A stretch of DNA of 64,000 nucleotides from an uncultured Prevotella sp. (GTDB lineage Bacteria; Bacteroidota; Bacteroidia; Bacteroidales; Bacteroidaceae), in contig CAKPYB010000008.1 in NCBI GenBank assembly GCA_934202525.1, forward strand, positions 42,132 through 106,131, in the 5' to 3' direction. The translations under genes were made by a program, and so were the position numbers. Below the pieces are notes generated by a model. That model searched no databases and was not told the DNA's origin. It saw only the letters and a list, made by a program, of their open reading frames with translations. This document shows, piece after piece, positions 18,842 to 26,845 of this stretch (positions within the stretch are counted from its first letter, which is position 1; each line of letters opens with the position of its first letter).

Positions 18842-19735
18842 ATGAATATCAAAAACGTAATGATGATGGCTGCCATGATGCCAGCCTTCGCCCTTGCTGA
18901 AACCAACAGCAACTGTGCACCAGCTTCTGTAGAGACTAACGACACTACAATCAGAGTGAACGACCAGAACATCGTCATCAAGCAGGATGGCGAACAGACT
19001 TCTGTGAAGATATATAAGATAAACGGCAACGAGATGACCAAGATTTCAGAGACCCAATTCGTAGATGGTCAGGAAGTAGAAAAGGTATTTGTCACCTCAC
19101 CTTTCATCCCTCAGACTTTGAGAAAGCGCAAGCGCAGTCTGGAGAGTCATTATCCAACCTTCTTCTTCGGCTGCAGCCAGTTGCCAGGCAGCAGGGGAAG
19201 CATGGGAGGCAACAACGAGATGCACAGTCGCGACTCCAAGTCGTGGGAATGGGGCATTACCCTCACCAGTCTCTGCTTCCGCCTTTCCAACGAAATGGCG
19301 CTCACCTCCTCCCTCTCCATCGGACAGGTACACCACCATTTCAAGGACAATTATGTATTAAGCACCGAAAACGGGGTATCGGCAATGACTCCGATAGAAG
19401 GCGAGACGCTGAAGAAAAGCTATATCAGCTACAATGTGCTCCGCCTGCCTATCATGCTGGAGTGGCAGAAGCGCATAGGATGCCATGATGCATTCCTGGC
19501 TTTAGGTCCATCAGTAGAATACCGCTGGCACGAGCATTCCCGCTACTTCATCGGAAAGCACAAGCATACCGAAACGGGCGATATCAACCTCAACCCTATC
19601 GGCTTGAACCTGGAAGCCCGTGCCGGCTACTCAGGAGTGATGCTCTACGCCCGTGCCGGAGTAACCCCGCTGCTCAAGAAAACCAAGGCTCCCGAGTGCT
19701 ACCCGATGACCATCGGCTTAGGATTTAGATTGTAA
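18842..19735 (+). CDS. Predicted outer-membrane beta-barrel protein of the ECF operon
   Basis: The 297-residue protein has a short signal peptide (MMMAAMMPAFALA region). It then has a segment of about 60 residues with alternating strands (VNDQNIVIKQDGEQTSVKIY), a basic linker, and a C-terminal part with alternating polar and hydrophobic strands that ends in a phenylalanine-containing strand (MTIGLGFRL), the usual signature of outer-membrane barrels. I do not recognise a named family. As the last gene of the sigma/anti-sigma unit it is probably an envelope-stress or surface-adaptation protein. A terminator follows after 20 bp. Confidence 0.7.
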   Translation: MNIKNVMMMAAMMPAFALAETNSNCAPASVETNDTTIRVNDQNIVIKQDGEQTSVKIYKINGNEMTKISETQFVDGQEVEKVFVTSPFIPQTLRKRKRSLESHYPTFFFGCSQLPGSRGSMGGNNEMHSRDSKSWEWGITLTSLCFRLSNEMALTSSLSIGQVHHHFKDNYVLSTENGVSAMTPIEGETLKKSYISYNVLRLPIMLEWQKRIGCHDAFLALGPSVEYRWHEHSRYFIGKHKHTETGDINLNPIGLNLEARAGYSGVMLYARAGVTPLLKKTKAPECYPMTIGLGFRL

Positions 19736-19754
19736 TCTACGGAAAAATAACTGA

Positions 19755-19798
19755 AACTGTCCCCATCTGAAACTCCCTTTCAGATGAGGACATTTTTT
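19755..19798 (+). terminator. Rho-independent terminator closing the second ECF operon
   Basis: TGTCCCCATCTGAAA pairs with TTTCAGATGAGGACA around CTCCC and is followed by TTTTTT. It is a sister of the terminator at 15459-15497. Confidence 0.88.
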
Positions 19799-19804
19799 GT
19801 ATCC

Positions 19805-19991
19805 GGCCAAATTCGGGAATTAAAAATGGCCAAATTCCGGAAAAATAATCGGCCAAATTCGGGAGTTGAATACAGCCAAATTGGGTAACAGATTTCGTAA
19901 AATACAGCCAAATTGGGTAACAAAGCACAGCCAAATTGGGTAACGAATCACAGCCAAATTAAGTAAAAATATGCCGCCAAATTTGGTAATT
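19805..19991 (+). repeat. Iterated array A: eight copies of a GCCAAATT-N-GG motif in front of ATPase A
   Basis: GCCAAATT occurs at 19806, 19829, 19852, 19875, 19907, 19930, 19953 and 19976. The spacing is 23 bp in every step except one of 32 bp. Copies 1-3 continue as CGGGAATT, CCGG and CGGGAGTT; copies 4-6 are identical GCCAAATTGGGTAAC; copy 7 is GCCAAATTAAGTAA; copy 8 is GCCAAATTTGGTAATT, which holds the perfect palindrome CCAAATTTGG. The last copy contains the -33 box of the ATPase promoter. It looks like a multi-site operator rather than a CRISPR, as the spacers are only about 8 bp and low in complexity. Confidence 0.93.
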
Positions 19992-20014
19992 CCAAGATTT
20001 TATCGTATATTTGC
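19982..20014 (+). promoter_or_regulatory. Promoter of ATPase A, -33 box inside the last repeat
   Basis: TTTGG at 19982-19986 and TATATTTGC at 20006-20014 have a 19-bp gap, matching the Bacteroidetes sigma-ABfr pattern. A Shine-Dalgarno-like AAAGGAG (20024-20030) precedes the ATG at 20038. This placement rules out the TTG start at 20011, which lies within the -7 box. Confidence 0.8.
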
Positions 20015-20037
20015 AGCCGAAACAAAGGAGATTCAAT

Positions 20038-21312
20038 ATGAAAGAATACAAGAAAAGAATTGCAGATAAACTATTGGAATACAGACTCGAAGAAGTTGGA
20101 GCCGTATTGATAGAAGGGCCAAAATGGTGTGGAAAAACTACCACAGCAGAACAAAAGGCCAAAAGCGTGCTATATATGGCAGATCCAGACAACCAAAACA
20201 ACTATCTGGAAATGGCAAATTTAAAGATAAAAATGCTCCTGAAAGGAGAAAAGCCACGACTCATTGACGAATGGCAAATCATTCCGCAAATCTGGGATGC
20301 CATCCGATTTGAAGTGGACCATCAGGGTGAGGAAGGCTTGTTTATCCTCACAGGATCTGCCGTGCCTGCATCTTCCGAAAAAATACATCACACGGGTACA
20401 GGACGTTTCGCCTGGATTACCATGCGCCCTATGTCATTATGGGAATCGGGAGAATCTACAGGCGAGGTAAGCATCAGCGAACTGTTCAAAGGAAATGCAA
20501 ACCTGGAAGGTTTCAACAAATTGAAACTGGAAGACATCGCCTATCTCGTCTGCAGAGGTGGATGGCCTAGTGCCACTACCAAGAACCCAAGAGCAGCCTT
20601 GCGACAGGCTTACGACTATTACGATGCGGTGGTAAAGACTGATATTTCAAGAGTGGATGAAATCAGCAGAAACAGCGAACGAACCAAGCTGCTTCTGCGT
20701 TCATACGCCCGTTCACAAGGTGGACAAGTAAGTATCGGAGCCATAAGACAAGACATGATGGAAAACGATGATGAGACACTGGCAGACAAGACTGTACAGA
20801 GTTACATCGGTGCGCTCAAAAAAATCTTCGTCATAGAAGACATGCCTGCCTGGAATCCGAACCTTCGCAGCAAGACTGCCATCCGTTCGGCTGAAACCCG
20901 ATATTTCGTTGATCCATCCATTGCAGTGGCTGCATTAGGTCTAGGTCCAGATGATCTCATCAACGACCTGGAGACTTTCGGTTTGCTCTTCGAGACCCTA
21001 TGCGTCCGTGATCTTCGTGTATATGCTGATGCCATCGACGGCAACGTATATCATTACCGCGACAAGAACGGTTTGGAATGTGATGCGGTTATCCATCTCC
21101 GCAACGGCTCATACGGTCTCATCGAAATCAAGCTGGGTGGTGCACAAGCCATCGAAAAAGGAGTCTCTACGCTAACTGCTCTTGCTGACAAGATAGACAC
21201 GACCAAGATGAAAGCCCCATCTTTCATGATGGTACTTACTGCCGTAGGCGACTATGCTTACCGCAGAGAAGACGGAGTATATGTGGTACCTATCGGCTGC
21301 CTGAAAGACTAG
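20038..21312 (+). CDS. AAA (AAA_14) ATPase with DUF4143 C-terminal domain, paralogue A
   Basis: With the ATG at 20038 the protein has 424 residues. Walker A is GPKWCGKT at residues 27-34 and Walker B is PRLIDEWQ. A central winged-helix-like region includes LLLRSYARSQGGQVSIGAIR. The C-terminal DUF4143 part carries a PD-(D/E)XK-like pattern: CDAVIHL followed by GLIEIKLGG. Proteins of this family are very common in Bacteroidetes and archaea and their role is not established. It is most similar to ATPase B at 33038 (both have GPKWCGKTTT and FGLLFETLCVRDLRVY-type segments). It stands alone, under a promoter overlaid by eight repeats. Confidence 0.88.
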   Translation: MKEYKKRIADKLLEYRLEEVGAVLIEGPKWCGKTTTAEQKAKSVLYMADPDNQNNYLEMANLKIKMLLKGEKPRLIDEWQIIPQIWDAIRFEVDHQGEEGLFILTGSAVPASSEKIHHTGTGRFAWITMRPMSLWESGESTGEVSISELFKGNANLEGFNKLKLEDIAYLVCRGGWPSATTKNPRAALRQAYDYYDAVVKTDISRVDEISRNSERTKLLLRSYARSQGGQVSIGAIRQDMMENDDETLADKTVQSYIGALKKIFVIEDMPAWNPNLRSKTAIRSAETRYFVDPSIAVAALGLGPDDLINDLETFGLLFETLCVRDLRVYADAIDGNVYHYRDKNGLECDAVIHLRNGSYGLIEIKLGGAQAIEKGVSTLTALADKIDTTKMKAPSFMMVLTAVGDYAYRREDGVYVVPIGCLKD

Positions 21313-21633
21313 TTTGGGATGGGATACAGACTCTAAAATCCTATATATAATAAAAATTGCTCCTATATATAATTAAGGTGTAAACCCATCAAAGCAGCTA
21401 AAAAATGCCCGAATACCACAAACGTGGTAGCAGGAATACTACTCATATGCTATTTCAGAATCCAGAAAATCGCCGTACCTTTGCAGCGTCAATCAGAACA
21501 AACAGCATGATGACTTTCAGAAGGACATCAGAATGTCTTTCAGAGAAAGAACATCAATCTGATTTCTGGGCGACAATTTATATAAATGAATAAGATTGAA
21601 TATTAACGTAAAATTAAAGAAAGGACATAGATT
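21313..21633 (+). promoter_or_regulatory. metY: Promoter and 150-nt leader of metY
   Basis: TACCTTTGC at 21476-21484 is a good -7 box. The leader of about 145 nt that follows can fold: GAAGGACAT pairs with ATGTCTTTC around CAGA (about 21520-21542), and ATCAGA can pair with TCTGAT further on. Such a leader before a sulphur-assimilation gene may be regulatory, but I do not recognise a SAM or other known riboswitch core. TATATAATTAAGGT at about 21366-21379 matches the sequence before manA. Confidence 0.5.
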
Positions 21634-22929
21634 ATGAGTACAGAAAAGAAACTTCGCTTTGAGACACTTCAGTTGCATGTAGGTCAGGAAAATCCAGATC
21701 CAGCTACCGACGCACGTGCGGTGCCTATCTACCAGACCACAAGTTACGTGTTCCGCAACTCTCAGCACGCTGCCGATAGATTCGGACTCCGTGACGCAGG
21801 TAACATCTATGGTCGCTTGACCAACTCTACTCAGGGTGTATTCGAAGACCGTGTAGCTGCCCTCGAGGGTGGTGTAGCAGGTTTGGCTGTCGCTTCTGGT
21901 GCTGCCGCCGTTACCTACGCTCTGCAGAACATTCTTCAGAATGGCGACCACATCGTAGCTGCCGACAACATCTACGGTGGTACTTATAACCTCATCACTC
22001 ATACATTATCCACACAGGGTGTAAGCTACACCATCGTAGATCCTCGCAACTTCGAGCAGGTAGAGGCTGCCATCCAGGACAATACCAAGGCACTCTATGC
22101 AGAGACCTTCGGAAATCCTAACTCTGATGTAACCGATATCGATAAGTTGGCAGAGATTGCTCATCGCCACAACATCCCATTGATTATCGATAACACCTTC
22201 GGCACCCCATACCTCATCCGCCCTATCGAGCACGGAGCAGATATCGTGGTTCACTCTGCTACCAAGTTCATCGGCGGTCACGGTTCATCTCTCGGTGGTG
22301 TCATCGTAGATGGCGGTAAGTTCGACTGGAAGGCAAATGCCGACAAGTTCCCTACTCTCGCCAAGCCAGACCCATCTTATCATGGTGCCGTATTCGCAGA
22401 TGTAGCCGGAGCAGCAGCCTTCGTAACCCGAATCCGTGCGGTCATCCTTCGTGATACCGGTGCAACCATCTCTCCATTCAACGCCTGGATTCTTCTTCAG
22501 GGCTTGGAGACATTGAGCCTCCGTGTAGAGCGTCACGTTCAGAATGCATTGAAGGTGGTAGAATATCTGGAGAACAATCCTAAGGTGGCTAAGGTTAATC
22601 ACCCAGCCGTTCCTTCTCATCCAGACCACGAGCTTTACAAGAAGCTCTTCCCTAACGGCGGTGGTTCTATCTTCACCTTCGATATCAAGGGCGGCGAGAA
22701 AGAGGCATGGGAGTTCATCGACCACCTGCGCATCTTCTCTTTGCTGGCTAACGTAGCCGACGTGAAGTCACTGGTTATCCACCCAGCAACAACCACCCAC
22801 TCTCAGTTGAGCCCAGAGGAGTTGGAGGAGCAGCACATCTATCCTTCTACCGTTCGCCTGAGCATCGGTATCGAGAACATCGACGACCTGATTGAGGCAC
22901 TCGATGAGGCATTTACGTATGTGAAGTAA
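21634..22929 (+). CDS. metY: O-acetylhomoserine aminocarboxypropyltransferase / sulfhydrylase
   Basis: This 431-residue PLP enzyme of the Cys/Met metabolism family uses O-acetylhomoserine with sulphide (or methanethiol) to make homocysteine (or methionine). The PLP lysine is Lys211 in VVHSATKFIGGHGSS. The N-terminal YGRLTNSTQGVFEDRVAALE block and the length (longer than cystathionine synthases at about 390) fit the MetY type. It is followed by cysK after a repeat tract, so the two sulphide-fixing enzymes probably form one unit. Confidence 0.95.
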   Translation: MSTEKKLRFETLQLHVGQENPDPATDARAVPIYQTTSYVFRNSQHAADRFGLRDAGNIYGRLTNSTQGVFEDRVAALEGGVAGLAVASGAAAVTYALQNILQNGDHIVAADNIYGGTYNLITHTLSTQGVSYTIVDPRNFEQVEAAIQDNTKALYAETFGNPNSDVTDIDKLAEIAHRHNIPLIIDNTFGTPYLIRPIEHGADIVVHSATKFIGGHGSSLGGVIVDGGKFDWKANADKFPTLAKPDPSYHGAVFADVAGAAAFVTRIRAVILRDTGATISPFNAWILLQGLETLSLRVERHVQNALKVVEYLENNPKVAKVNHPAVPSHPDHELYKKLFPNGGGSIFTFDIKGGEKEAWEFIDHLRIFSLLANVADVKSLVIHPATTTHSQLSPEELEEQHIYPSTVRLSIGIENIDDLIEALDEAFTYVK

Positions 22930-22930
22930 T

Positions 22931-23045
22931 TTCAGTGTTGAATGTTGAATGTTAAATGTTGAATTGCCTGACGGACAATAACGGCATTCAACATTCAACA
23001 CTCAACATTAAAATTCAACATTCAACACTCAACACTTAACATTAA
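22931..23045. repeat. Hairpin-forming heptamer repeat tract between metY and cysK
   Basis: Left of a central loop the strand reads TTGAATG/TTAAATG four times (22935-22967). Right of it the complement TTCAACA/CTCAACA/TTAACAT repeats about eight times (22985-23043), ending in ATTAAAAAAA just before the cysK ATG. The two blocks can pair as a long stem. It is the clearest member of the window's intergenic heptamer family. Confidence 0.85.
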
Positions 23046-23055
23046 AAAAATCATT

Positions 23056-24003
23056 ATGGCAAAGATATATAAACAGATTACTGATTTAATCGGTAAGACC
23101 CCATTGGTACAATTGAGTAAGTATTCAGCATCCAAGGGTTTGGAGACCCCTGTGATTGCTAAGGTAGAATTCTTCAATCCTGGCGGAAGCGTAAAGGATC
23201 GTATCGCCCTTGCGATGATCGAAGACGCTGAGCAGAAGGGCATCCTGAAACCAGGTGCCACCATCATTGAACCAACCAGCGGTAACACGGGTGTAGGCCT
23301 GGCTCTGGTATCAGCCGTAAAGGGCTACCACCTCATCCTCACCATGCCTGAAACCATGAGTGTGGAGCGCAGAAACCTGGTGAAGGCTTACGGCGCAGAA
23401 GTGAGACTGACCAGCGGTAAGGACGGAATGCCTGGTGCCATCAAGGCTGCCGAGGAACTCCGCGATTCCATTCCTGGTTCCGTGATTCTTGGACAGTTTA
23501 CCAACCCAGCCAATCCTGCCAAGCACTATGCCACAACAGGACCAGAAATCTGGGCTGATACCGATGGCGAGATTGATATCTTCGTAGCCGGTGTAGGAAC
23601 AGGTGGAACCATTTCGGGTATCGCCAAGTACCTGAAAGAGCAGAATCCTAACGTGAAGGTGATTGCCGTAGAGCCTGCCACATCGCCTGTATTGAACGGC
23701 GGACAGAGCGGTCCTCACAAAATTCAGGGCATCGGTGCCGGTTTCATTCCAGAGACTTACTCTTCAGAATATATCGATGAGGTATTGGATATTCAGAACG
23801 ATGATGCCATCAAGGCTGGTCGTGACTTGGCTCAGACCGAGGGCCTCTTGGTAGGAATCTCATCAGGTGCTGCCGCCTTTGCAGCCACCGAGATTGCGAA
23901 GCGTCCTGAGAACAAGGGCAAGAAGATTGTAGCCCTCTTGCCAGATACTGGCGAGCGTTATTTAAGCACTGTACTCTACGCTTTCGAGGAGTATCCATTG
24001 TAA
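23056..24003 (+). CDS. cysK: Cysteine synthase A (O-acetylserine sulfhydrylase)
   Basis: This 315-residue fold-type-II PLP enzyme makes cysteine from O-acetylserine and sulphide. The PLP lysine is Lys47 in [11 protein letters not shown]. The phosphate and substrate loops TSGNTG (residues 74-79) and [10 protein letters not shown] are intact, as is the C-terminal [12 protein letters not shown] motif. No separate promoter is seen, only the heptamer tract, so read-through from metY is likely. Confidence 0.97.
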   Translation: MAKIYKQITDLIGKTPLVQLSKYSASKGLETPVIAKVEFFNPGGSVKDRIALAMIEDAEQKGILKPGATIIEPTSGNTGVGLALVSAVKGYHLILTMPETMSVERRNLVKAYGAEVRLTSGKDGMPGAIKAAEELRDSIPGSVILGQFTNPANPAKHYATTGPEIWADTDGEIDIFVAGVGTGGTISGIAKYLKEQNPNVKVIAVEPATSPVLNGGQSGPHKIQGIGAGFIPETYSSEYIDEVLDIQNDDAIKAGRDLAQTEGLLVGISSGAAAFAATEIAKRPENKGKKIVALLPDTGERYLSTVLYAFEEYPL

Positions 24004-24049
24004 TTCACAATCGGATATTTTCTGATGGAAGCAAAATCTATCATAATTT

Positions 24050-24080
24050 CCCCAACCAGCTTTCCCATAGCAGGTTGGGG
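24050..24080 (+). terminator. cysK: Hairpin downstream of cysK
   Basis: CCCCAACC (24050-24057) pairs with GGTTGGGG (24073-24080) around a 15-nt loop, 47 bp after the cysK stop. No clean T-run follows, so it is a plausible but not perfect terminator. Confidence 0.5.
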
Positions 24081-24089
24081 ATTTGCATA

Positions 24090-24212
24090 TCAAGCCTTTC
24101 TGTTCCTGTCAAACAGGTCTTGATAGGAGTCTGCTATGGCGCGGTGCGCCTCATCCACTACGATGAGTCCTGGCGTACACTTCGCCCGTGTCATGGTTGT
24201 CAAGAAACCATT
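24090..24212 (-). pseudogene. Remnant of a superfamily II (DEAD/DEAH) helicase
   Basis: On the minus strand a 41-codon open stretch reads NGFLTTMTRAKCT followed by PGLIVVDEAHRAIADSYQDL and ends at a stop (24090-24092). VVDEAHRA is a helicase motif II (DEAH), and the whole match is to the middle of an SF2 helicase. Nothing of motif I or the later motifs surrounds it, so it is a fragment. It sits just upstream of a toxin-antitoxin pair and a gene-poor repeat-rich stretch, consistent with debris of a mobile element. Confidence 0.7.
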
Positions 24213-24484
24213 TCACCACAGCCGCACAACTCCACAATCAGTGTAATCCATGCAATCTGTGGGACTAAAGAAGAGTAAAGTAGAAAAATATGAAAAGGCA
24301 ATAAGCCAACAAGATGAGCAGAACTTTTATTCAAAGCTCAACCCATCTTATCGTATATAATTAAAAATTAAAATTTTATCCTTTTGTGTTTTCCAGATAT
24401 TAGGCAATTAAAGTGTATATCCGCATCCGATCCGTATGGAATTTTAATCATGCCGTTACCATGGGCGGTTACTCCTACAGCTAA
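24213..24484. other. Gene-poor stretch downstream of the VapC-type toxin
   Basis: No convincing gene is seen. On the minus strand the vapC frame continues past its stop for about 36 codons without another stop (about 24376-24484, including IPYGSDADIHFN). This may be chance or the tail of a once longer frame. I see no promoter or hairpin I can support. Confidence 0.4.
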
Positions 24485-24892
24485 TTATTTTTCCATCCAA
24501 TTTACAACAACAATACCATTAAGCCTCCCTATGTGCTTAACGTTTTCTGTAACCATAACCATGTTATTTATGATAGCTGTAGTACCGATAATTATGTCAG
24601 CATCTTCAATAAGTTGACCTTTTTTACGAAGAAAAGCCTTTTGTACAGCAAATTCATTCCAAATATTTGCCATTGGCAATATTGTTACATACTGGCAAAA
24701 CACATGAACAGCTCTAATGTTCTCAGAAGGTCTATCGCTACACTGAGCCCCATAAAGTAATTCTCCCAAAGTCATCTCAGAGATAAAGAAATGTTCTTGA
24801 CCAATTTCTGAAATTTTAGCAGCAACATTACGTTTACCCCTCATAAAATATACACAAATATTGGTATCCAACAAGTAATTCATATCATCCAA
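24485..24892 (-). CDS. vapC: PIN-domain toxin, VapC type
   Basis: The 135-residue product has the PIN-domain layout. The first acidic residue is in MNYLLDTNICVYFMRG, the second is the glutamate in SEMTLGELLYGA, and the third acidic cluster is DADIIIGTTAI. PIN toxins cleave specific RNAs (often tRNA or rRNA loops) using these acidic residues and a metal. The antitoxin gene upstream overlaps its start by 8 bases. Other possible start: the methionine three codons in (MNYLLDTN). Confidence 0.9.
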   Translation of the reverse strand: MDDMNYLLDTNICVYFMRGKRNVAAKISEIGQEHFFISEMTLGELLYGAQCSDRPSENIRAVHVFCQYVTILPMANIWNEFAVQKAFLRKKGQLIEDADIIIGTTAIINNMVMVTENVKHIGRLNGIVVVNWMEK

Positions 24893-25157
24893 AATTGACA
24901 GGTTCTGACTTTGACATTTTACTCTCGTTGATATTAGCTATAATATCTTCTGCCGACTGTTCGCCAACCCATGAACCACAGCAACGTTCTACCATTTCTT
25001 TAGTCCTATCTGCTGGCGTTTTAATTTCCTCTGCATCAGCTATCGACATGGAAAGTAAAGCAATAACCTCTATCTTATCTTCCTTACTTAACTTTTCGAG
25101 TTCATGCCAATGAGGAACCTTACTTGCAAGCCTATTACTTAAAGCAACTATATTCAT
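24885..25157 (-). CDS. Antitoxin partner of the VapC-type toxin
   Basis: The start at 25157 gives a 90-residue protein beginning MNIVALSNRLASKVPHW; it is preceded by AAAGGAGATAATT, a strong ribosome-binding site, which decides it over the upstream ATG at 25181. The N-terminal half resembles no DNA-binding fold I can name; the middle (LSKEDKIEVIALLSMSIAD) is helical and the C-terminal tail is polar, as expected of the toxin-neutralising part. The role is assigned from the tight overlap with the PIN gene. Confidence 0.75.
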   Translation of the reverse strand: MNIVALSNRLASKVPHWHELEKLSKEDKIEVIALLSMSIADAEEIKTPADRTKEMVERCCGSWVGEQSAEDIIANINESKMSKSEPVNFG

Positions 25158-25291
25158 AATTATCTCCTTTAAAACGTTCAACTTTTCCGCAAAAATACGC
25201 TTTTTCTACGAAACCACCAAGAAAATCAGAATAAATCTGCAAATTATCAGCCAATTACCCAAAATCATCAGAAAACAGCAACCTATAAACT

Positions 25292-25335
25292 ATTAATTGT
25301 AAACTGTTAACTATAAACTATTAACTGTAAACTCT
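25292..25335. repeat. AACTATTAA/GTAAACTGTTAAC heptamer tract
   Basis: The tract reads as alternating TAAACTATTAA and TGTAAACTGTTAAC units, five to six degenerate 14-mers. It is similar in style, though not in sequence, to the TTCAACA and CTTTTTACC tracts elsewhere in the window. Confidence 0.65.
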
Positions 25336-25726
25336 CTTCCCCCGGCGGTCCCATCCCGCACAATTTGGCGAGGGCTTTGATGCCCCGCCATCCTTAGAGC
25401 GTAGCGGTTCCGAGCACCGAGTAGGGCGGTTTCCCTCTTCTTCCCTGAGGGGAGAAGACCGAGATGAGAGGTGGAGCCCTCTTTAAGGGGAAAAAGCGAT
25501 GCCAATGAGTGCAATGAAAGCTGCTTTCAAATTGCCGAGTGCAGCTCGCTTTTTCAACAAAGAGGGACGGGGTGATTTTCGAAAAAAGATACCACTTCAC
25601 TATTTTCTCAATACCCTTCTCAAACAAGAGAGATGCCCCCAAAATCCTTCTACAACTTGCAAGAATCGAGTATAAATTCTAGCCTTTATCATTTAAAAGA
25701 TTCTAAAAATCAATAAATATCATTAC

Positions 25727-25775
25727 GAGTTCCCATAGTGGGAACTCTCATTTATTTTATTTTTCCTATCTTTGC
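25727..25775 (+). promoter_or_regulatory. Orphan operator-promoter: perfect 8-bp inverted repeat beside a -7 box
   Basis: GAGTTCCC (25727-25734) and GGGAACTC (25740-25747) form a perfect inverted repeat with a 5-bp spacer, followed 20 bp later by TATCTTTGC (25767-25775). The layout is that of an autoregulated toxin-antitoxin promoter (HigA-type operators look like this, from memory). No toxin or antitoxin frame follows within 500 bp. Confidence 0.6.
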
Positions 25776-25957
25776 AAAAGATTACCATTTTGGAGGCGCC
25801 ACGACAAAAACAGTAATTTGTGGATCTCTACTTCCGAAAGCCAACGGAGGCGGAGACAGGGGAATTTGTGTCCGAAGCCAAAGAGCGATACCAAACATCT
25901 TCTGCTCAGTTCACGGTGACACGATGACACGATGACACTAGTTTTTCAACTTTTCGC

Positions 25958-26014
25958 CTCGCACGCGGGCAGGCAGGAACTTTCGGCTTGATTTTTCCTG
26001 CCTGCCCGCGCGAG
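25958..26014. terminator. GC-rich long hairpin
   Basis: GCGGGCAGGCAGGAA on the left pairs with TTCCTGCCTGCCCGC on the right around a 15-nt loop, extended at the base by CTCG/CGAG. Arms of about 20 bp this GC-rich are out of keeping with the surrounding AT-rich sequence. It may be a terminator or the inverted end of a former element. Confidence 0.6.
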
Positions 26015-26080
26015 AGTAAATCTTCAGAAATCACTGTCATAAGTGTCACCCTGTCATCCAGAAGCAGGTTACTTCCGAAT

Positions 26081-26146
26081 CAAAAGTCAAAGACTTACGG
26101 TGCAAAAGTCAGTCACTTACGACGCAAAAGTTAGTCACTTACGCCC
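26081..26146 (+). repeat. Solo tandem array, three units of 22 bp
   Basis: Units start with CAAAAGT at 26081, 26103 and 26125. Units 2 and 3 share AGTCACTTACG; unit 1 has AAGACTTACGG in the same place. The period is exactly 22 bp. It resembles the promoter arrays of the ATPase genes, but no ATPase follows. Confidence 0.85.
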
Positions 26147-26281
26147 CGTAATCCCCTGGCTTACGAACCGCAATCCAATCATAAAGCCCTTAAAAATCAA
26201 ACAAGCCTGGCATTTAGAAGTGATACCAAGCAAGGCATGTAAAAGGGCTTACAAACACCAGAGCAAAGAGAATCTATGAAA

Positions 26282-26349
26282 AAGTATGAGCAACTGTGAG
26301 CAAGTATGAGCAACTGTGAGTTGCCTCCTCACCGATTTCGTATCTTTGC
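26282..26349 (+). repeat. Solo array, two 20-bp units followed by a promoter -7 box
   Basis: AAGTATGAGCAACTGTGAG occurs at 26282-26300 and 26302-26320, a 20-bp period, and TATCTTTGC follows at 26341-26349. The arrangement (repeats over the -33 region, then -7) is that of the ATPase promoters, yet the downstream 280 bp contain no coding frame. Confidence 0.8.
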
Positions 26350-26632
26350 ATTGTGATTCAGAGATACTCAGCGGTTCCAATCAGCAAGCTATAGTAAGGC
26401 GTCCCCATAGCAAGCTATCCCCAGGCGGTCCCATCCCGCACAACCATGGCAAAGACCGCTTTGATGTGATTTGATAGCCAACCAGCCAGGCATTAAAAAG
26501 AGAGTGGATTTTCGGCAACCAGTTCCGATATAAAAAGATATAAGCTCGGGGAGGAATGAGTTTGAACCAATCGTCAAAGTTTAAAGAATACTAAAAGATT
26601 CTCTTTCGCTTGAAAATTTCTTTTTAAATGCC

Positions 26633-26800
26633 TATATTTGCAATGCCGTTAGTAATGGCGGCAGACATAAAGAGGTAGCAACTACGCTTAGTTCGGACTG
26701 AGAATCTGGACAGTTCGCAGTACACAAGAATGACAGTACCAGTTGTTTGCCCCAATATGTATACTAATATCCATCCCGCTTCTGTGGGATGGGTATCTCT
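26633..26800 (+). ncRNA. Structured non-coding RNA, copy 1
   Basis: A promoter is visible: TTG at 26610-26612, 20 bp, then TATATTTG at 26633-26640. The transcribed stretch aligns over about 160 nt with 28789-28955 in blocks: GCAGACAT, AGTTCG/GGTTCG, ACTGAGAATCTGGACA, GTACACAAGAA, AGTTGTT and CCCAAT. A closing stem GCAACT/AGTTGT is kept in copy 2 as AACAAC/GTTGTT, and the 3' hairpin CCATCCCGC/GTGGGATGG is kept with compensatory changes. No reading frame is shared. It could be a 6S-like RNA or one of the Bacteroidales RNA motifs in Rfam; I cannot decide. Confidence 0.75.
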
Positions 26801-26845
26801 ATTTAGTTAATTTTGCAACCGAATTATCAACCCAGTCTGAGTAAC

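Larger units (their letters stand above)
25182..26632. other. About 1.45 kb without genes, rich in repeats and remnants
   Basis: No convincing protein gene is present; the short open frames lack family features. It holds a TAAACTRTTAAC heptamer tract (25292-25335), a 20-bp dispersed repeat found twice (25344-25363 and 26424-26443, core GGCGGTCCCATCCCGCACAA), a hairpin-like leader element (25512-25544) also found at 54417-54453, an orphan operator-promoter (25727-25775), a very GC-rich 57-bp inverted repeat (25958-26014), a three-unit 22-bp tandem array (26081-26146), and a two-unit 20-bp array with a -7 box (26282-26349). It looks like a graveyard of lost genes. Confidence 0.7.

Noticed and set aside
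21476-21633. SAM riboswitch in the metY leader
   Set aside because: No SAM-I or SAM-II core could be recognised; only simple hairpins are visible.
24075-24278. 67-codon frame downstream of cysK
   Set aside because: It is antisense to the helicase fragment and has no features.
25738-25935. 65-codon frame after the orphan operator
   Set aside because: It starts inside the inverted repeat, upstream of the promoter -7 box, and resembles no protein.
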